In this document: positions 38,301-51,419 of the stretch, piece after piece
How positions within the stretch are numbered: position 1 is the first letter of the stretch
Layout of the letters: the number at the start of each line of letters is the position of its first letter
NCBI GenBank assembly: GCA_037903355.1
Contig: JBAJFE010000011.1
Span: forward strand, 2,551,001-2,615,000
From: Trichuris trichiura
Taxonomy: Eukaryota; Nematoda; Enoplea; Trichinellida; Trichuridae
Direction: 5' to 3'
DNA length: 64,000 nt
Translations under genes and position numbers: made by a program
The notes under the pieces: model-generated
The model's input: only the letters and a program-made list of their open reading frames with translations
Databases searched by the model: none
Told to the model about the DNA's origin: nothing

Positions 38301-41149
38301 TGGGTAGAAATAGATTTTTTGAAGTATAACGTCGCGCAGAGGACGAGACGCGGACAATCCCGAAAGCTCTGCGTAAAAAACTATATCACGAAATAGGTTT
38401 AACAGATTTTTAAATCAGCTTACAACGATGCGTATTCAAACTTGAAAATCAAGTAATGTATTACTATTGAAAAAGCGGCGTCGGTCTGCAGCGGAGTAAT
38501 CATCTTTAACTGAATTCAATGACGAAAAAAGTTCGGAAACTTTTTTAGAAAACGTAGCTACCTCACCATTGATTTGTAACCAATTTTTCTAATTCTCTAA
38601 AAAAGAATATACACCTTGACGTTCACATACATTATATACAATACCAAATTCACTAAAGTATATTTTAATCTACTTTACCAAATCAACTGCTCGTTTTGGT
38701 CAACACTGCTTAGTCAAGTGTTGTTTAACAATTTGACTTAGAGCCAACTCTAATTAGATAACATCAAGTCTTAGTTACAAGAGCGATACGATACATAAAT
38801 ATTAAACTTTCTCGGCACGTCTCAAAATTATTTTCATTTGCTGGATGTCGACACTTTAAAAATTCTCCATTAACCCTAGCTAAAATGAAATGTACCATCA
38901 GATATTCGCAAGCAAAGAAAATCACATTTTTGCCTTTATTTAGCTTAGTTATGGTTAATCAAGTCGTCTTCCTTCGCGTGACAGAGTAGCGAAGTCTAAA
39001 AAACGCATTTAAAAAAGGAAACAGTGATTTTGAAAAGCGAAACTGCATTTTCTCAAACGGAGAAACGGCCATCAATAATTTGAATAAGCAACTTGAAAGT
39101 CAGGGGAAGGTGAAAATCGAACTTCCTAAGCAAAACAGCATAAAACGGCCTTCATTATTACTGCTCACAATTTCTGCATAGTGAACGTAGTGACGTACAA
39201 GATCAAGATTAAATTTAAGGTAAATGTTTTCGTATTTATCACTGTCGCAATCCCTCCGTCACAAACCAGTTGATAGACAAACTTTGGATAAATATTTAAA
39301 TAAATTCAGTTATTACCGAAGCGATAGATTGACGGTGCAAATCATTATCGGCTAGCAACTATTCGTCTTGGTCATTTATCTATTCGACTAAACAGAACCA
39401 ATCATTGCAGTGTCAACCAAAAATAGCAATAGCTTGAATTTTAGTATCTCTGAATATCTCATTTTTTTTGGGGCCGATTTTATTGCTTTGCAGATGGCTC
39501 TATTTGCCAGTACATGAGGGAAATAAATTTTCCGCAAAGTAGTAACTTTTATTACTTTTGCCAATTAAACAACGCTTAAGCATTGCCACAGTTGACTAAA
39601 GGTACATGTATGTCTTTCGAAGGAAAAGCGGCAATTCAATAAAGCAATAATTCATCATCTCCCGCCAAAAAACGCTCCTACAAAATTTACATAACCATTC
39701 AAGCATATTCTGCCAGAAGAAAAGGATACAGTCTTTTCGTCAAAGTCAGAAGCTTTAAGAGCAAAAGAAATTGAAAAAGTTCGTTGAAAAACTACAGATG
39801 CATAAATATAGTATCACATTAAATGTAAAAGCTGTAGCACCAAAATAAACAAAAAGATATAGCAACGTGATGGATAAATAGCAGTGTAAAGATCAATATT
39901 ACAAAACGACTGCATTCCACTGTATTTATTCAGATAAGCTGATGCAACGAAGAAATGCAGATATTTGCATACCTGTTGGCGCTTTTTATAGTTGTAAATC
40001 TTTACGTCATAGTTTAGGGTTAAAAAACAGACTCAAAAAGAGATTTACAAGACAGTTCAACTTCAAGAAAGGCATTTGAAACAATAAGGCTCTGAAATAA
40101 TTTGCATTTCACTTCGAACACCCTCACTCAACTTGGAAAATAACAGCATCTCATTCGAATAAAAAGAAAAAAACAGCTACAAAAACAATTAATGAATTCC
40201 AACTCTTATGCACTTTATCTTACGACAACAACTATGCGGCAACAAAAGCCAACAAAGAAAGCCATATTAATTTGAATCAGATATGTTAATTTACAGGAAA
40301 TTTATAAGCGAAGAATTCATGGACATTTATCGTCATAGTTTGGATAGACTTCGTGCAACATCACGGCAACGAAAAGTAGCAACAATTCTAAAGCCCTTCC
40401 GCTAATACAAAAGTGGTTTCAGCACAATATGGATAGGACTATTTTCCAACGCGTAAGATTTACACTTAAACATCTGCGCATAGTAAAAACGTAGCTAATC
40501 GAATCATAGCTGCTTTACCATCTCACGCAATTTGTCGCAAAAGGTGCTTACCACTGCGAATAATAAAAATCAGAGAAGTACCTAAAAATCACTTATACTG
40601 TAGCATTACAAATTATTTTTAAACATGCATTCTTTGAATAAAACTTGACAACACCAACTGAATGGTGGAAATAAAGCAATCGTTACATCGAAGTTTGCGA
40701 AGATGATCGTAAAAAGCGGGCAAGCTTACGTGCAATGCAAAAACAGCAAAATGACTAAAGCTTACCTGAAACCATGCAATGCAGGCGCGTGGCCGTTCAG
40801 AATTAACCGTTTCAATCTGCTTGACCATTTTGTGTCCTAGCAGTTACCAAAGCTCAAGGACACTGACGCAATCAAAAGCAAAATGCCCAAAAAGGCGGTG
40901 ATTCAGAACACTTTATGAAACCACCTAACTGCTGCCACTCATCAAGCGAAGCATATTTGCAATGCGATCAAAGCAGTAAATCAAAGCAATAGACCGTAAA
41001 AATTTTAAATATCGTGAAAAATACGCTTATTTACGCAAGAGAATAACCAAGACTTCGTGGCTTCCCAATTTGTGCCTTTTATTACAGAAGGATGATTGAT
41101 GCGCAGGAAACAATGACTTCTCGATATTTTCAAAACGCCAGAAAACGTT
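35318..41149. other. 5.8-kb region without a firm gene
   Basis: Starts with the 3' UTR of the Delta-type gene. Frames at 35678-36190 (minus, 170 codons) and 36950-37429 (plus, 159 codons) lie in locally GC-richer sequence and overlap other equally long frames; no domain or splice partner was found. A minus-strand frame near 36598-36855 is hydrophobic at one end but has no ATG. From 37.5 to 40.6 kb the sequence is AT-rich with nothing recognised. One possible two-exon micro-gene is listed at 40619-40828. Confidence 0.45.
40619..40828 (-). CDS. Possible two-exon short ORF (33 aa), doubtful
   Basis: An ATG exon (40828-40766, 21 codons, ending ...ACIAWFQ) is followed by an excellent donor (CAG then GTAAGC). 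A possible acceptor in phase at 40657 leads to 12 more codons and a stop at 40619. It could instead be the first exon of a longer gene whose later exons I cannot identify. No family recognised. Confidence 0.2.
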   Translation of the reverse strand: MVKQIETVNSERPRACIAWFQVSFSHFAVFALHVSLPAFYDHLRKLRCNDCFISTIQLVLSSFIQRMHV

Positions 41150-41583
41150 ATGATCAGTTCAGATAACGTCACAAGCAATTTATTTATAACAAAAATTATT
41201 CGTAGTACTTTTGTAGAAAACAAAATCGCAAATAAAAAAAGTAATTCAACACGAAGTTACCAACAAGTCAAAAAGAACTACTTCTTTTGCAGACATTTGC
41301 TCGTAGTGCAACAATTAAAACAAGACGCAGCTTTGCGCATAAGGCCAGCAGCCAGGCGATCTACCAAGCTCTGCAAAGACAATTCGCCTATAGCACACTT
41401 GCTATGGTAGCTCAACGCTCAAAGGAAAATTTAATTACAGGCAAAAGGCTTCATATTACGGCCAGTGATCTGTTTACAGTACTCAAAGTGCATTTTCACC
41501 ACATTAAGCAGGAAATCAAGTTGATATCAAAGCAATGCATTCGCGCCTGCAAAAAGCATCTTTCTGACACAAAAGGCATTTAA
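41150..41583 (+). CDS. Small basic protein, two exons, 117 aa; histone-fold-like pattern, weak
   Basis: Exon 1 (41150-41212) starts with ATG and encodes MISSDNVTSNLF and nine more residues. An 80-bp GT-AG intron (41213-41292, acceptor TTTTGCAG) joins exon 2 (41293-41583) in phase 0, giving 354 nt. The protein is basic and mostly helical. A long helix of about 27 residues ending in SKENLITG is followed by GKRLHITASDLFTVLK. This resembles the second helix, loop and start of the third helix in histone-fold proteins (compare the KRxTVTAMDV turn of H4). It could be a centromere- or TAF-type histone-fold subunit, but this rests on a short pattern. Convergent with the next gene; only 65 bp separate the stop codons. 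Confidence 0.55.
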
Positions 41584-41648
41584 TTTAATAGCTAATTTTT
41601 TTATCGACTACCACTTTTAAGCGACTTCATCGAATGTGAATTGGGCAG

Positions 41649-42078
41649 CTATTTTTCTTCCTTCTCCCATTGCTTCAACAAGTGGTGTTTCAAATATTCG
41701 TAGTCCCTAAGAAATTGCTCTTCGCCGCCTATACGCTCCATTTTTCGTTCTCCTGAAAAGCAAAAACTAGTCTCGCAAAGCGAGCTTTGCAATTACGAAT
41801 GATTAAAGCTTACGGCGCTCCTTTAGCATCCTCTTACGCCCTTCTTCTATTCCTAAACGTAACAAGCGTAGAACAGCCAAGAAACATCTACGCAACGTAC
41901 CTAATTTTTTGTCCAACTTATGAAAGAGGTACGGCAAGACGACAAAGCCAAGGGTGAAATAGACACCAAGAAAAGGGTTTTTGCAGAACGTTGATCGGTA
42001 GGGACAACTTCGCCACGCGCTTGCCGCCGTTAAAGGGTACACTAGTTCTCGCGGGCCACGAATTGCGTCAAATTTCAT
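41649..42078 (-). CDS. Small single-pass membrane protein, 3 exons, 106 aa (possible complex I accessory subunit)
   Basis: Exons 42078-41901, 41852-41814 and 41752-41649 sum to 321 nt with closed phases; the introns are 48 and 61 bp. The protein has a short N-terminal region, one hydrophobic segment (FLGVYFTLGFVVLPYLF, about residues 36-52) and a charged helical tail rich in Lys, Arg and Glu. This layout and the KNPFLG...KKLG stretch loosely recall mitochondrial NADH dehydrogenase subunit NDUFB4, but the match is too weak to name it. It is divergent from KRI1 across 158 bp, so it is probably a constitutively expressed housekeeping gene. Confidence 0.7.
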
Positions 42079-42236
42079 TGCATCTAATGTCCAACAACCT
42101 CAGCAAACACGGAAAATTATTCGCATTGAATTATACAGCGACAGTAAACTTGAATTGGACAATCAAGTTGTTCATACTGTAGGCGTGTCGCTGCGAAGCA
42201 CCATTGCTTAGCTTTTAAAGTTATTCTTAGCTTTGG
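42079..42236. promoter_or_regulatory. 158-bp bidirectional promoter region
   Basis: The start codons of the small membrane protein (minus) and KRI1 (plus) are only 158 bp apart and face away from each other, so both promoters and 5' UTRs must share this stretch. No TATA box is evident. CTTAG a few bases before the KRI1 ATG and CATTAG just before the other ATG could serve as spliced-leader acceptors. Confidence 0.5.
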
Positions 42237-44894
<2,658 letters not shown>

Positions 44895-45231
44895 ATATAC
44901 AGATTTGTTATCACAATGCAAAACAAAAAAAATTCTTCTATATTTTTAGCCCAGCTGATCCTACAACCAAATTGGTGGGTCGAAGTAGTCATTTTTAACG
45001 AAAAGATAAAAGTGGCTACCTGAACATATCTAGACAGGGATACGGTAACTTACTAATCTGAATCAATGTAATGAGCGTATTTTATTGCGAAATCAGCTGA
45101 ATGTATACTTTTATCAAGCAATACAATAGCACGCAAAATGGAATTTACAAGAAAGCAGAAGGAACTGCGCAAGTATATCTTGCCGCACGAAGCCAACTTA
45201 AAATAGAAATCAAGTACACGTACAGTAGTAT

Positions 45232-46747
45232 TTAGATTTCTTTCAATAATGACAGCTCTCGAATAACTTGGAGTCTCCAAGTGTAGACGACATTGCAAAA
45301 CTCACTTTCGAATTTGTCCATCAAGTAAGTTACGTCATCCTTTCGAGGGCTGGGAAACGAAGAGAAAAAGTCATTCCATAGGTGACGATTCCAGGAAAAT
45401 GGCAATCGATCACTACAGTCAATTAATCGAGTCCACGGCCTTCTTTGCAACTCAAGATCGTCACCACAAATGCAACTATAGATACAGCGTGCCATTCCAA
45501 CGCTGTTTATCTAAGCGTAAAACAAAACATGAAACAGTTTAAGCTAGGCACCAATAAGTGTTACCCAATTAGAGTTTTCGCTCGTGGGCCATTGTTCCGC
45601 TAACCGGAAATTAGATAACTTCAGCAAAGCAACAGGCAGCCGCCTATAGTCATCGCTCCGTCGACAGCGGCGGAAGTCTTCCAAAAAATTTGCACTATCG
45701 TTGAACAGCAAGTTGCCCAAGTCCAAACTGTAATGGACAACGCCAATTAGTTGCATTGCGCGAACCATTTTCAAAATTTCAAGCAGGAAATATGCAAATA
45801 TGCCTTCATGCAACTTGATTTTCTTTAATCGTACAGTAACCATTACTTCCGCCAAACTTCGATTACGGTAGCCCGCAAAAGTGAGCAAGTGGCAATCCAG
45901 GAAGTTGTAAGAATTTACAGCCAGAGCAAAAGCATTCGCGGAAATTCGCAGGCGTTCGTCGGAACAGAGCAGCTCCCTCATTTGTTTCGACAAGAGAAAT
46001 TCATCGGAAGAAGCTTGAACTACTTTTGCATAAATGAAACGTTCAGATTTGTCCAAAGGATACAGCGCGTACGAACCATTAAAAGGGCCGCCGTCCAACA
46101 ATCTACATTAGACCAACATGAGGAATACCTCTGAAAGCTGACCATTGCGGTTACAAGTTTATGGCTTACCGTTGAACGCTGTACTTCACATTTGATAATT
46201 GAATAACGTTTCCAATTTCCATTTTTGGTAAGTGACTCGGCAGCTTATTGCAATCATCGTTCGCGTCCATAAGGATGGATGTACTAGGACAACGCGACTT
46301 TTGGTCGATACAACCGCTCGCCTTGGATACGCTGGCACTCTTCGTGTTTTCATTTGAAACTTCATCAAGATCGCTATACAACTTTTGTAGTAAGCGTTTC
46401 ATTAATCGATACGATGGGAAAAGTACCTCAGCCGATCCATTACAGTTTTGTCGAATTGAACAACTCTTCTAGGCTTTTCGCTGGTAGGAGTAGGCGTAAA
46501 TACGCGTAGTGGTAAAGCATTATCGGCATTATAAGGAGTGGAAATAAAACTAGGTGCGGAACGGCGGTATTTTCCCACGAAAGTTGAGTCTATTAAGCTT
46601 TCTTCCAATGAATCCTTAAACGAATAGCTCAGACTAAACTGCTATTACTAGCTAACAATTATTAAACCTCCTGTGCTTTCATCTTGCAAAGACTGACGAT
46701 AGAACACGTTGAAATCGCCAGTCACCCTTCAAATAGTCAGGGGGCAT
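45232..46747 (-). CDS. BUB1/BUBR1-like protein with degenerate kinase domain, 5 exons, 425 aa
   Basis: Spindle-checkpoint kinase family at kinetochores. Exons: 46747-46698, 46633-46427, 46373-46170, 46102-45565, 45510-45232; 1278 nt, phases close. The first about 150 residues are a low-complexity Ser/Thr-rich region (FTPTPTSEKPRR). The kinase-like domain starts at about residue 150: a P-loop-like stretch (LLDGGPFNGSYALY), the ATP-binding Lys in IYAKVVQ (K180), then VVHYSLDLGNLLF where BUB1 has HGDIKPDNFIL. The catalytic Asp is replaced by Ser (S279); the DLG/DFG Asp is also replaced (SNF, 317-319). The end (LWNDFFSSFPS) matches the BUB1 C-lobe. So it is a predicted pseudokinase, as in vertebrate BUBR1. 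No TPR/Mad3 region was found upstream; the start exon is the least certain part. A distant unrelated pseudokinase is the alternative. Confidence 0.72.
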
Positions 46748-48908
46748 AGAAAGCTACCTGCAAAAGCAATGCAAAGCACTTTGCATTTAAAATACAGCGA
46801 TTAAACTTTAAAATAGCGATAAAAAATAGATAGCAAGTAAGCACGGGGACAAACAGCATTATCTATTCTTTCAGCTCACTCAGGAATTCGGATGCGCAAA
46901 GACAACTGACCACTATGACTTAAGTTATGTTGCAACGCGTAGGTGAACGACATCTAAAGGCTAGCGTACGCGTCTGCCTTTTCCCAACACAAAAAATGTG
47001 GTATAATGCTAGGCTGCAACGACCTATATGTTCTTGTGATTCCTAATGTTCCTTCATGAAACACTGCACTATACTAAGCAAAAAGCACGAACAGCGAAAC
47101 AAGAAAACGCAAACCGATATACTTACGTAAAAATTAAATGTATAGGCAGTCATTTTCGCCAAATAAAAGCAGCCAACAAAAGCAAAGGATTTAACGCTTA
47201 TTCGAAAGAACAATAAGCACGTTCCAAAATTACGGTACAGATCAACTGATACTCAGGTACAAACACTAAGGTCAGCCAGCAAAGATGATTTGGGAAATAA
47301 ACTAGCGAAGAAATTTTTATTACTTTTTCCAGACGAAAAAAATTAACTTAAGCTTTACCGTATGATACAAAGTAATGATTGTTTCTATTTTTTTCTCTTA
47401 AAAAATTTGAGATCTAAACACCGACTGCTTACTAATAGAAATGTTGTTGTCAGAATAAGGACGAAATGTACATGGATTTTTCCCGTTTCTATTTGCCAAT
47501 GAAACGAGTCAAAAAGTAAAAAACTTTATTGTCGTTCAAAGGCACAAAACCAAACACACGTCTGGCGAAGCTTTCGGCTCAATCTTGAGCCGTCATCAGC
47601 GCACGAAGGAGCTGCCCTCCCACCGAGTTCTTCCTCAGGAGTTGCTCCTCCCAGGAGGAGGAGCAACTCCTGAGGAGGAGGAAGGAGGAGGAGCAACTCC
47701 TGAGGAGGAGGAAGGAGGAGCAACTCCTGAGGAAGAACTCGGTGGGAGGGCAGCTCCTTCGTGCGCTGATGACGGCTCAAGATTGAGCCGAAAGCTTCGC
47801 CAGACGTGTGTTTGGTTTTGTGCCTTTGAACGACAATAAAGTTTTTTACTTTTTGACTCGTTTCATTGGCAAATAGAAACGGGAAAAATCCATGTACATT
47901 TCGTCTTCAACCACCTAACCCGTTACCAACTTTACACCTTCATATCGTTGTCAGAATAAAGTTTATTTTATCGCCCCATACTATTAGTGCGGAATAATCG
48001 GTAAAACAGAGCAGTTGATTCTTTCCCGTTTTATTAGTTTCCAAACAACGCCTCCCCAATATGCGGCCTGTGACAATACTTTTCACTGATCGTAGGCAAT
48101 GGTTTAAACGATTTATCCCAGTATTTTTTCAGATTAATTAGCATACGATTTGAAGTAGTTTTGCAGACTGTACCTGAGCACCATTTTTGCGGTAACTTTC
48201 GATTATGCTAAAATTTGGATATCTTAAGAATCCTGAAAACGTTTTGGATTTTTTATCGGTTGCAATGAAAATGTTAAGTTTAACCGCCGCTTAAAAACTG
48301 TCTGTAAAATCAACTACATTGTACTGTTAAAAGTAATGTTATTGTTTATGCAGCATATTCGTAGCAGTCAGCATACGTAATACAATCGTTAATTTTCCGT
48401 GCTAATGAATTGCGCTGATGTGTTTAACACTGGTATTTCACTAGTTAGAACCTTCTTACACTTTAACTGTAATTTCTAAATTTGAACGAAACATGGGTTT
48501 CCTATTAGCTCGTCAGTTTAATGATAATGTTTGTTGTTTATTAGTAACATGGACAGTCAACTACATTAACTTGGCTCGTTTAGCGAAGCAACATTGTTTA
48601 CATATGACGACAGATTGTACAAGGCCATCAAGTTTCAAAAGTCTCACAAAACATCTTAGAATTATTTGAAGCAAATTCCGCTAATTTTAAATTAGCAATT
48701 CAAACCTATTAATAATCTTTGAGAACATGCTTTTGGCCAACTGCATATACATTTTCAATCGCCGGTTTTCGAACCTACTAAGTTGATGTTTATTTTGCTT
48801 AAAAAGAAATTTTGCCGCTTGCAATTGTTATGCAAAACAGTGTTTCTAATAATGCGGCTTATTAATACTAAAAATTGCCAGCTTGGATACAGTATTTGGA
48901 CAAATCGC
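46748..48908. other. Intergenic region containing a large inverted repeat
   Basis: Outside the inverted repeat at 47461-47904 I see no gene. A 13-bp direct repeat (GTTGTCAGAATAA) occurs at 47446-47458 and 47947-47959, on either side of the inverted repeat. The rest is AT-rich. Confidence 0.5.
47461..47904. repeat. Near-perfect 444-bp inverted repeat with a 30-bp minisatellite core
   Basis: Arms of about 190-200 bp (from 47461 inward and from 47904 inward) appear identical by eye, around a core built from a repeated 30-bp unit (GGAGGAGGAGCAACTCCTGA and a GAGGAGGAA tail). Each arm, read toward the outside, has an open frame of the core repeat (GGGATPEEEE-type decapeptides) followed by a short tail ending FCAFERQ, a stop codon and then AATAAA. 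It therefore looks like the 3' end of a Glu/Gly repeat-coding unit duplicated head to head. Alternatives: a foldback transposable element, or an assembly hairpin artefact. Confidence 0.85.
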
Positions 48909-49929
48909 TTAGTAATAATTAAAATAGGTTGCCTGACAACAACAAGCTGCCTGAGCACACGTCACAGTGCAGCACATGGCGGGGCAAATCTCTACTCCAG
49001 AGCATTGAGGTATAGGCGGTGGCTCGTAGGACGCAAATCTCGGCGGGAAATAGCCATCTTGCGAATCTTCATACATTTGGTCATACTGTGAGTACGCAGG
49101 ACCATATGCTGTACCGAATCCCGCCAGTTCATTGTATTCATGAGGGTAAAGCTGATGTCTGCGTCGCTTGGATATTGGACGAAAGCACATTCCACTGATG
49201 CATCGTTCCCCTACGCCACACTGAGCTCCACTATGGCACGTATGTTCAGTTGGTTCGGCCGCAACGCAATGGTATTGAATACACACTGACTGCCCTTTGC
49301 ATTCCTCTTGAAAATTACAACTTTTTGAACCAGGAGTACCTATAAATAGCACCTATAATGTTGACTAAAGGTTTTTAATAACTAAACTTTTAAAACATAA
49401 TTGTGATTAATCAATGCTGGTTTAATTCAAATTTCTGCCCATATTACACCATCCAGATAGGCACTGGAGATAAACAACATTTGCATTCGCTTCACAACGC
49501 CAACAAAGTGACATAATTTGGCATTCACACCGCAGTGACGCCAAGCAAACATCTGAGACGTACACCACCTGTAGGTAACACATTTTTGAACGTCTTGCAT
49601 TATTTGACTCGTTGCCTTAATTAGGCAAACGTTAGGCTAATGCTTATCCATTTCAGCTATCATTAATGAGAATTCGATCCTATAGTTCATTCAATTTTAA
49701 AAGACTTCATTGGCTGCTCAGTTGCGCCATAGAAAGAACTTACCTATGATTTCATGACATCTTGAAAATTTGCAACCTCTTCCATGCTGACGTAAATCAT
49801 TGTGGTTCCTTCTACAGTTGGCGTCAATCTCACAAACACCGAAAGAAGGCAGAGGTTTTGCACGTATACATTGAGTAGCAAAGCATAAAGACCTCCGGTC
49901 AGCGCAGTCCACGTGTCTTTGGCAACCAT
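48909..49929 (-). CDS. Cys-rich, probably secreted modular protein (3' part; 5' end not identified)
   Basis: Two exons are clear: 49929-49744 and 49339-48909, joined in phase across a 404-bp intron (acceptor TTTATAG). They encode spaced Cys modules: GCQRHVDC...SLCFATQC, VCEIDANC...GCKFSRC, SCNFQEEC...SVCIQYHC and TCHSGAQCGVGERCISGMC. A Tyr/Pro-rich stretch (YNELAGFGTAYGPAYSQYDQ) and a Cys-dense tail (EICPAMCCTVTCAQAACCCQ) follow. The C-x5-C-x5/6-C-x4-C spacing resembles EB-type modules of nematode secreted and surface proteins. The upstream exon(s), including a signal peptide, were not found; the acceptor at 49930 requires at least one, possibly beyond the palindrome at 50150. Extracellular location is inferred from the Cys content. 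Confidence 0.6.
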
Positions 49930-50149
49930 CTACAACCGAGAACTTGTAAAAAACATGGAAATTTTTAGACGACTCATTCTGTGGTCCTTTTTGAGGCATA
50001 CGTGCAAGGACTTAGCTTCTATTAACACAACTATAAAATGAGGTGTAACCTTTTGTCTATCCAGTAAAATTACAAGTACATTGCTAGTAGCGTTCGGCAC
50101 AAACAGTTCCCGCTCAAGATGCTTACGGGGAATCAGATAGTATTCTTCA
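49930..50149. other. Spacer upstream of the Cys-rich gene
   Basis: Short stretch between the last identified Cys-rich exon and the tandem array. It probably holds intron or missing 5' exon sequence of that minus-strand gene. No further support. Confidence 0.35.
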
Positions 50150-50530
50150 TCTTTGATAGATCTTCTACGGCTTTTCCAGTTTCTTCTCTTTGTGACAGTA
50201 TTTCTAACTAGACGAAACAATTGCTCTACAAACGAAGCGATCAGCGATTATTAGGAAAATTCAAAAACAATATCCTCTGGATTTTTATTCAGAGCTTTAG
50301 GAATGCTCCAGTTCCGCAGTCAGTGAGATGGACGAGACTCTCCTGCAGAAACGGAAGCCCATAGCCACTCCTCCGTCTCACTGACGACGGAACTAGAGCA
50401 TTCCAAAAGCTCTGAATAAAAAAGCAGAGTGTACTCTTTCTGAGTTTCTTAATAATCGTTCATCCATTCCTCGGTAGAGCTATTCTTACCAACGCAGAAA
50501 AAACGGGAAAAGCCGTAGATCTACCAAAAC
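50150..50530. repeat. Palindromic element, copy 1 (start of unit 1)
   Basis: Imperfect inverted repeat with arms of about 170 bp around a spacer of about 45 bp. Matched blocks include TTATTCAGAGCTTTAGGAAT facing ATTCCAAAAGCTCTGAATAA, CAGTCAGTGAGATGG facing CCGTCTCACTGAC, and outer CTACGGCTTTTCC facing GGAAAAGCCGTAG. It lies about 530 bp upstream of the first proline-rich gene. No coding content. MITE-like or foldback by structure. Confidence 0.85.
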
Positions 50531-51019
50531 ATGAAACATAAGCCCGTTATAAAGCACCCCGAGTTTAAAAAACAAACTAACGGAGAACTGCGATGTGTTG
50601 TGTAGACGTCTTTAGGTCAAAAAAGTGAACGACTAGTGCTTCTGCAAAATAAGGAATATCGAAGGCATAAGGCTGGACAGGTTCATGCTACAAAGCAAGC
50701 TCAGTCTTCAAACATGAGAAGATTGCACTGCAGCGCATTGAAACAGTCACTTCACTCATTGTTTTAGAACATGACAAGAGATAAACGCTGATAATACTGC
50801 AAACACTTTAGAGGATCAACAAATCAGATAAAGTGAAAATATCAAAATACTACCTGCGTAACAAAGACAATCACGCAGAGAGATCCTAATTAACAGCTCG
50901 AAAGAATTGACAGCCAGCTAAAGATAAACTGTGAAAATGTGGCAGCAAAAAACCCACGCAGATGCAGAAACCAAACACAAAACTAAACCTACTCCAGCTA
51001 AACAAACGGAAAAACTTGC

Positions 51020-51025
51020 TATAAA
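51020..51025 (+). promoter_or_regulatory. TATA box of proline-rich gene 1
   Basis: TATAAA exactly 40 bp upstream of the ATG, followed by a conserved block just before the ATG (CACCTATTGCA then CTATCA). The other two copies have the same box at the same distance, which implies a 5' UTR of only about 10-15 nt. Confidence 0.8.
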
Positions 51026-51059
51026 ATGGCGCCGCCTTCCACCTATTGCACTATCAAAA

Positions 51060-51419
51060 ATGGCAAAGCTTCATTACGCCTTCATCCCCTTACTATTAGT
51101 ACTCTCACTGTACCTATGCGACGCTCATTCTCACCGCCCCAGCCGAGAATCACATCCGCAACGTCCACCACCTCCTCGTGACCATCACGGCCATCAGGGT
51201 CCGCATCATAATCCACCTCCGCCCGGTCCTCCCCGTCCGCCTTTTAATCACGGTCCGAAGCCTCATCCCCCTCCGCCTCGTCATCCCGTTCCGCATGGTC
51301 CTCCTGGTCACTCCCCCATGCATCCACCACAAGGACGTCACCATGATCACTCTCCATCACTCAGCCTCGAACTTGGCCCAGGACATCGCGGTGGTGGAAA
51401 AGTAACGCTACGGTTGTGA
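51060..51419 (+). CDS. Secreted proline/histidine-rich protein, copy 1 (119 aa)
   Basis: Single exon. Signal peptide MAKLHYAFIPLLLVLSLYLC with likely cleavage after CDAHS. The mature part (about 24-97) is dominated by Pro, His, Gly and Arg (QRPPPPRDHHGHQGPHHNPP; PPFNHGPKPHPPPP). A conserved tail follows (SPSLSLELGPGHRGGGKVTL). No Cys in the mature region, no known domain. Base composition of the middle is C-rich, unlike the AT-rich flanks. The ATG at 51060 is fixed by conservation with the other two copies and by the TATA spacing. Function unknown: an antimicrobial, host-interaction or eggshell/cuticle-associated secreted protein are all possible. AATAAA lies about 97 bp after the stop. Confidence 0.85.
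   Translation: MAKLHYAFIPLLLVLSLYLCDAHSHRPSRESHPQRPPPPRDHHGHQGPHHNPPPPGPPRPPFNHGPKPHPPPPRHPVPHGPPGHSPMHPPQGRHHDHSPSLSLELGPGHRGGGKVTLRL

Noticed and set aside
50160..50220. Upstream exon of the Cys-rich gene (Arg/Lys-rich frame)
   Set aside because: This sequence is the left arm of the palindromic element and recurs in the other two units, so it is repeat DNA rather than a gene-specific exon.
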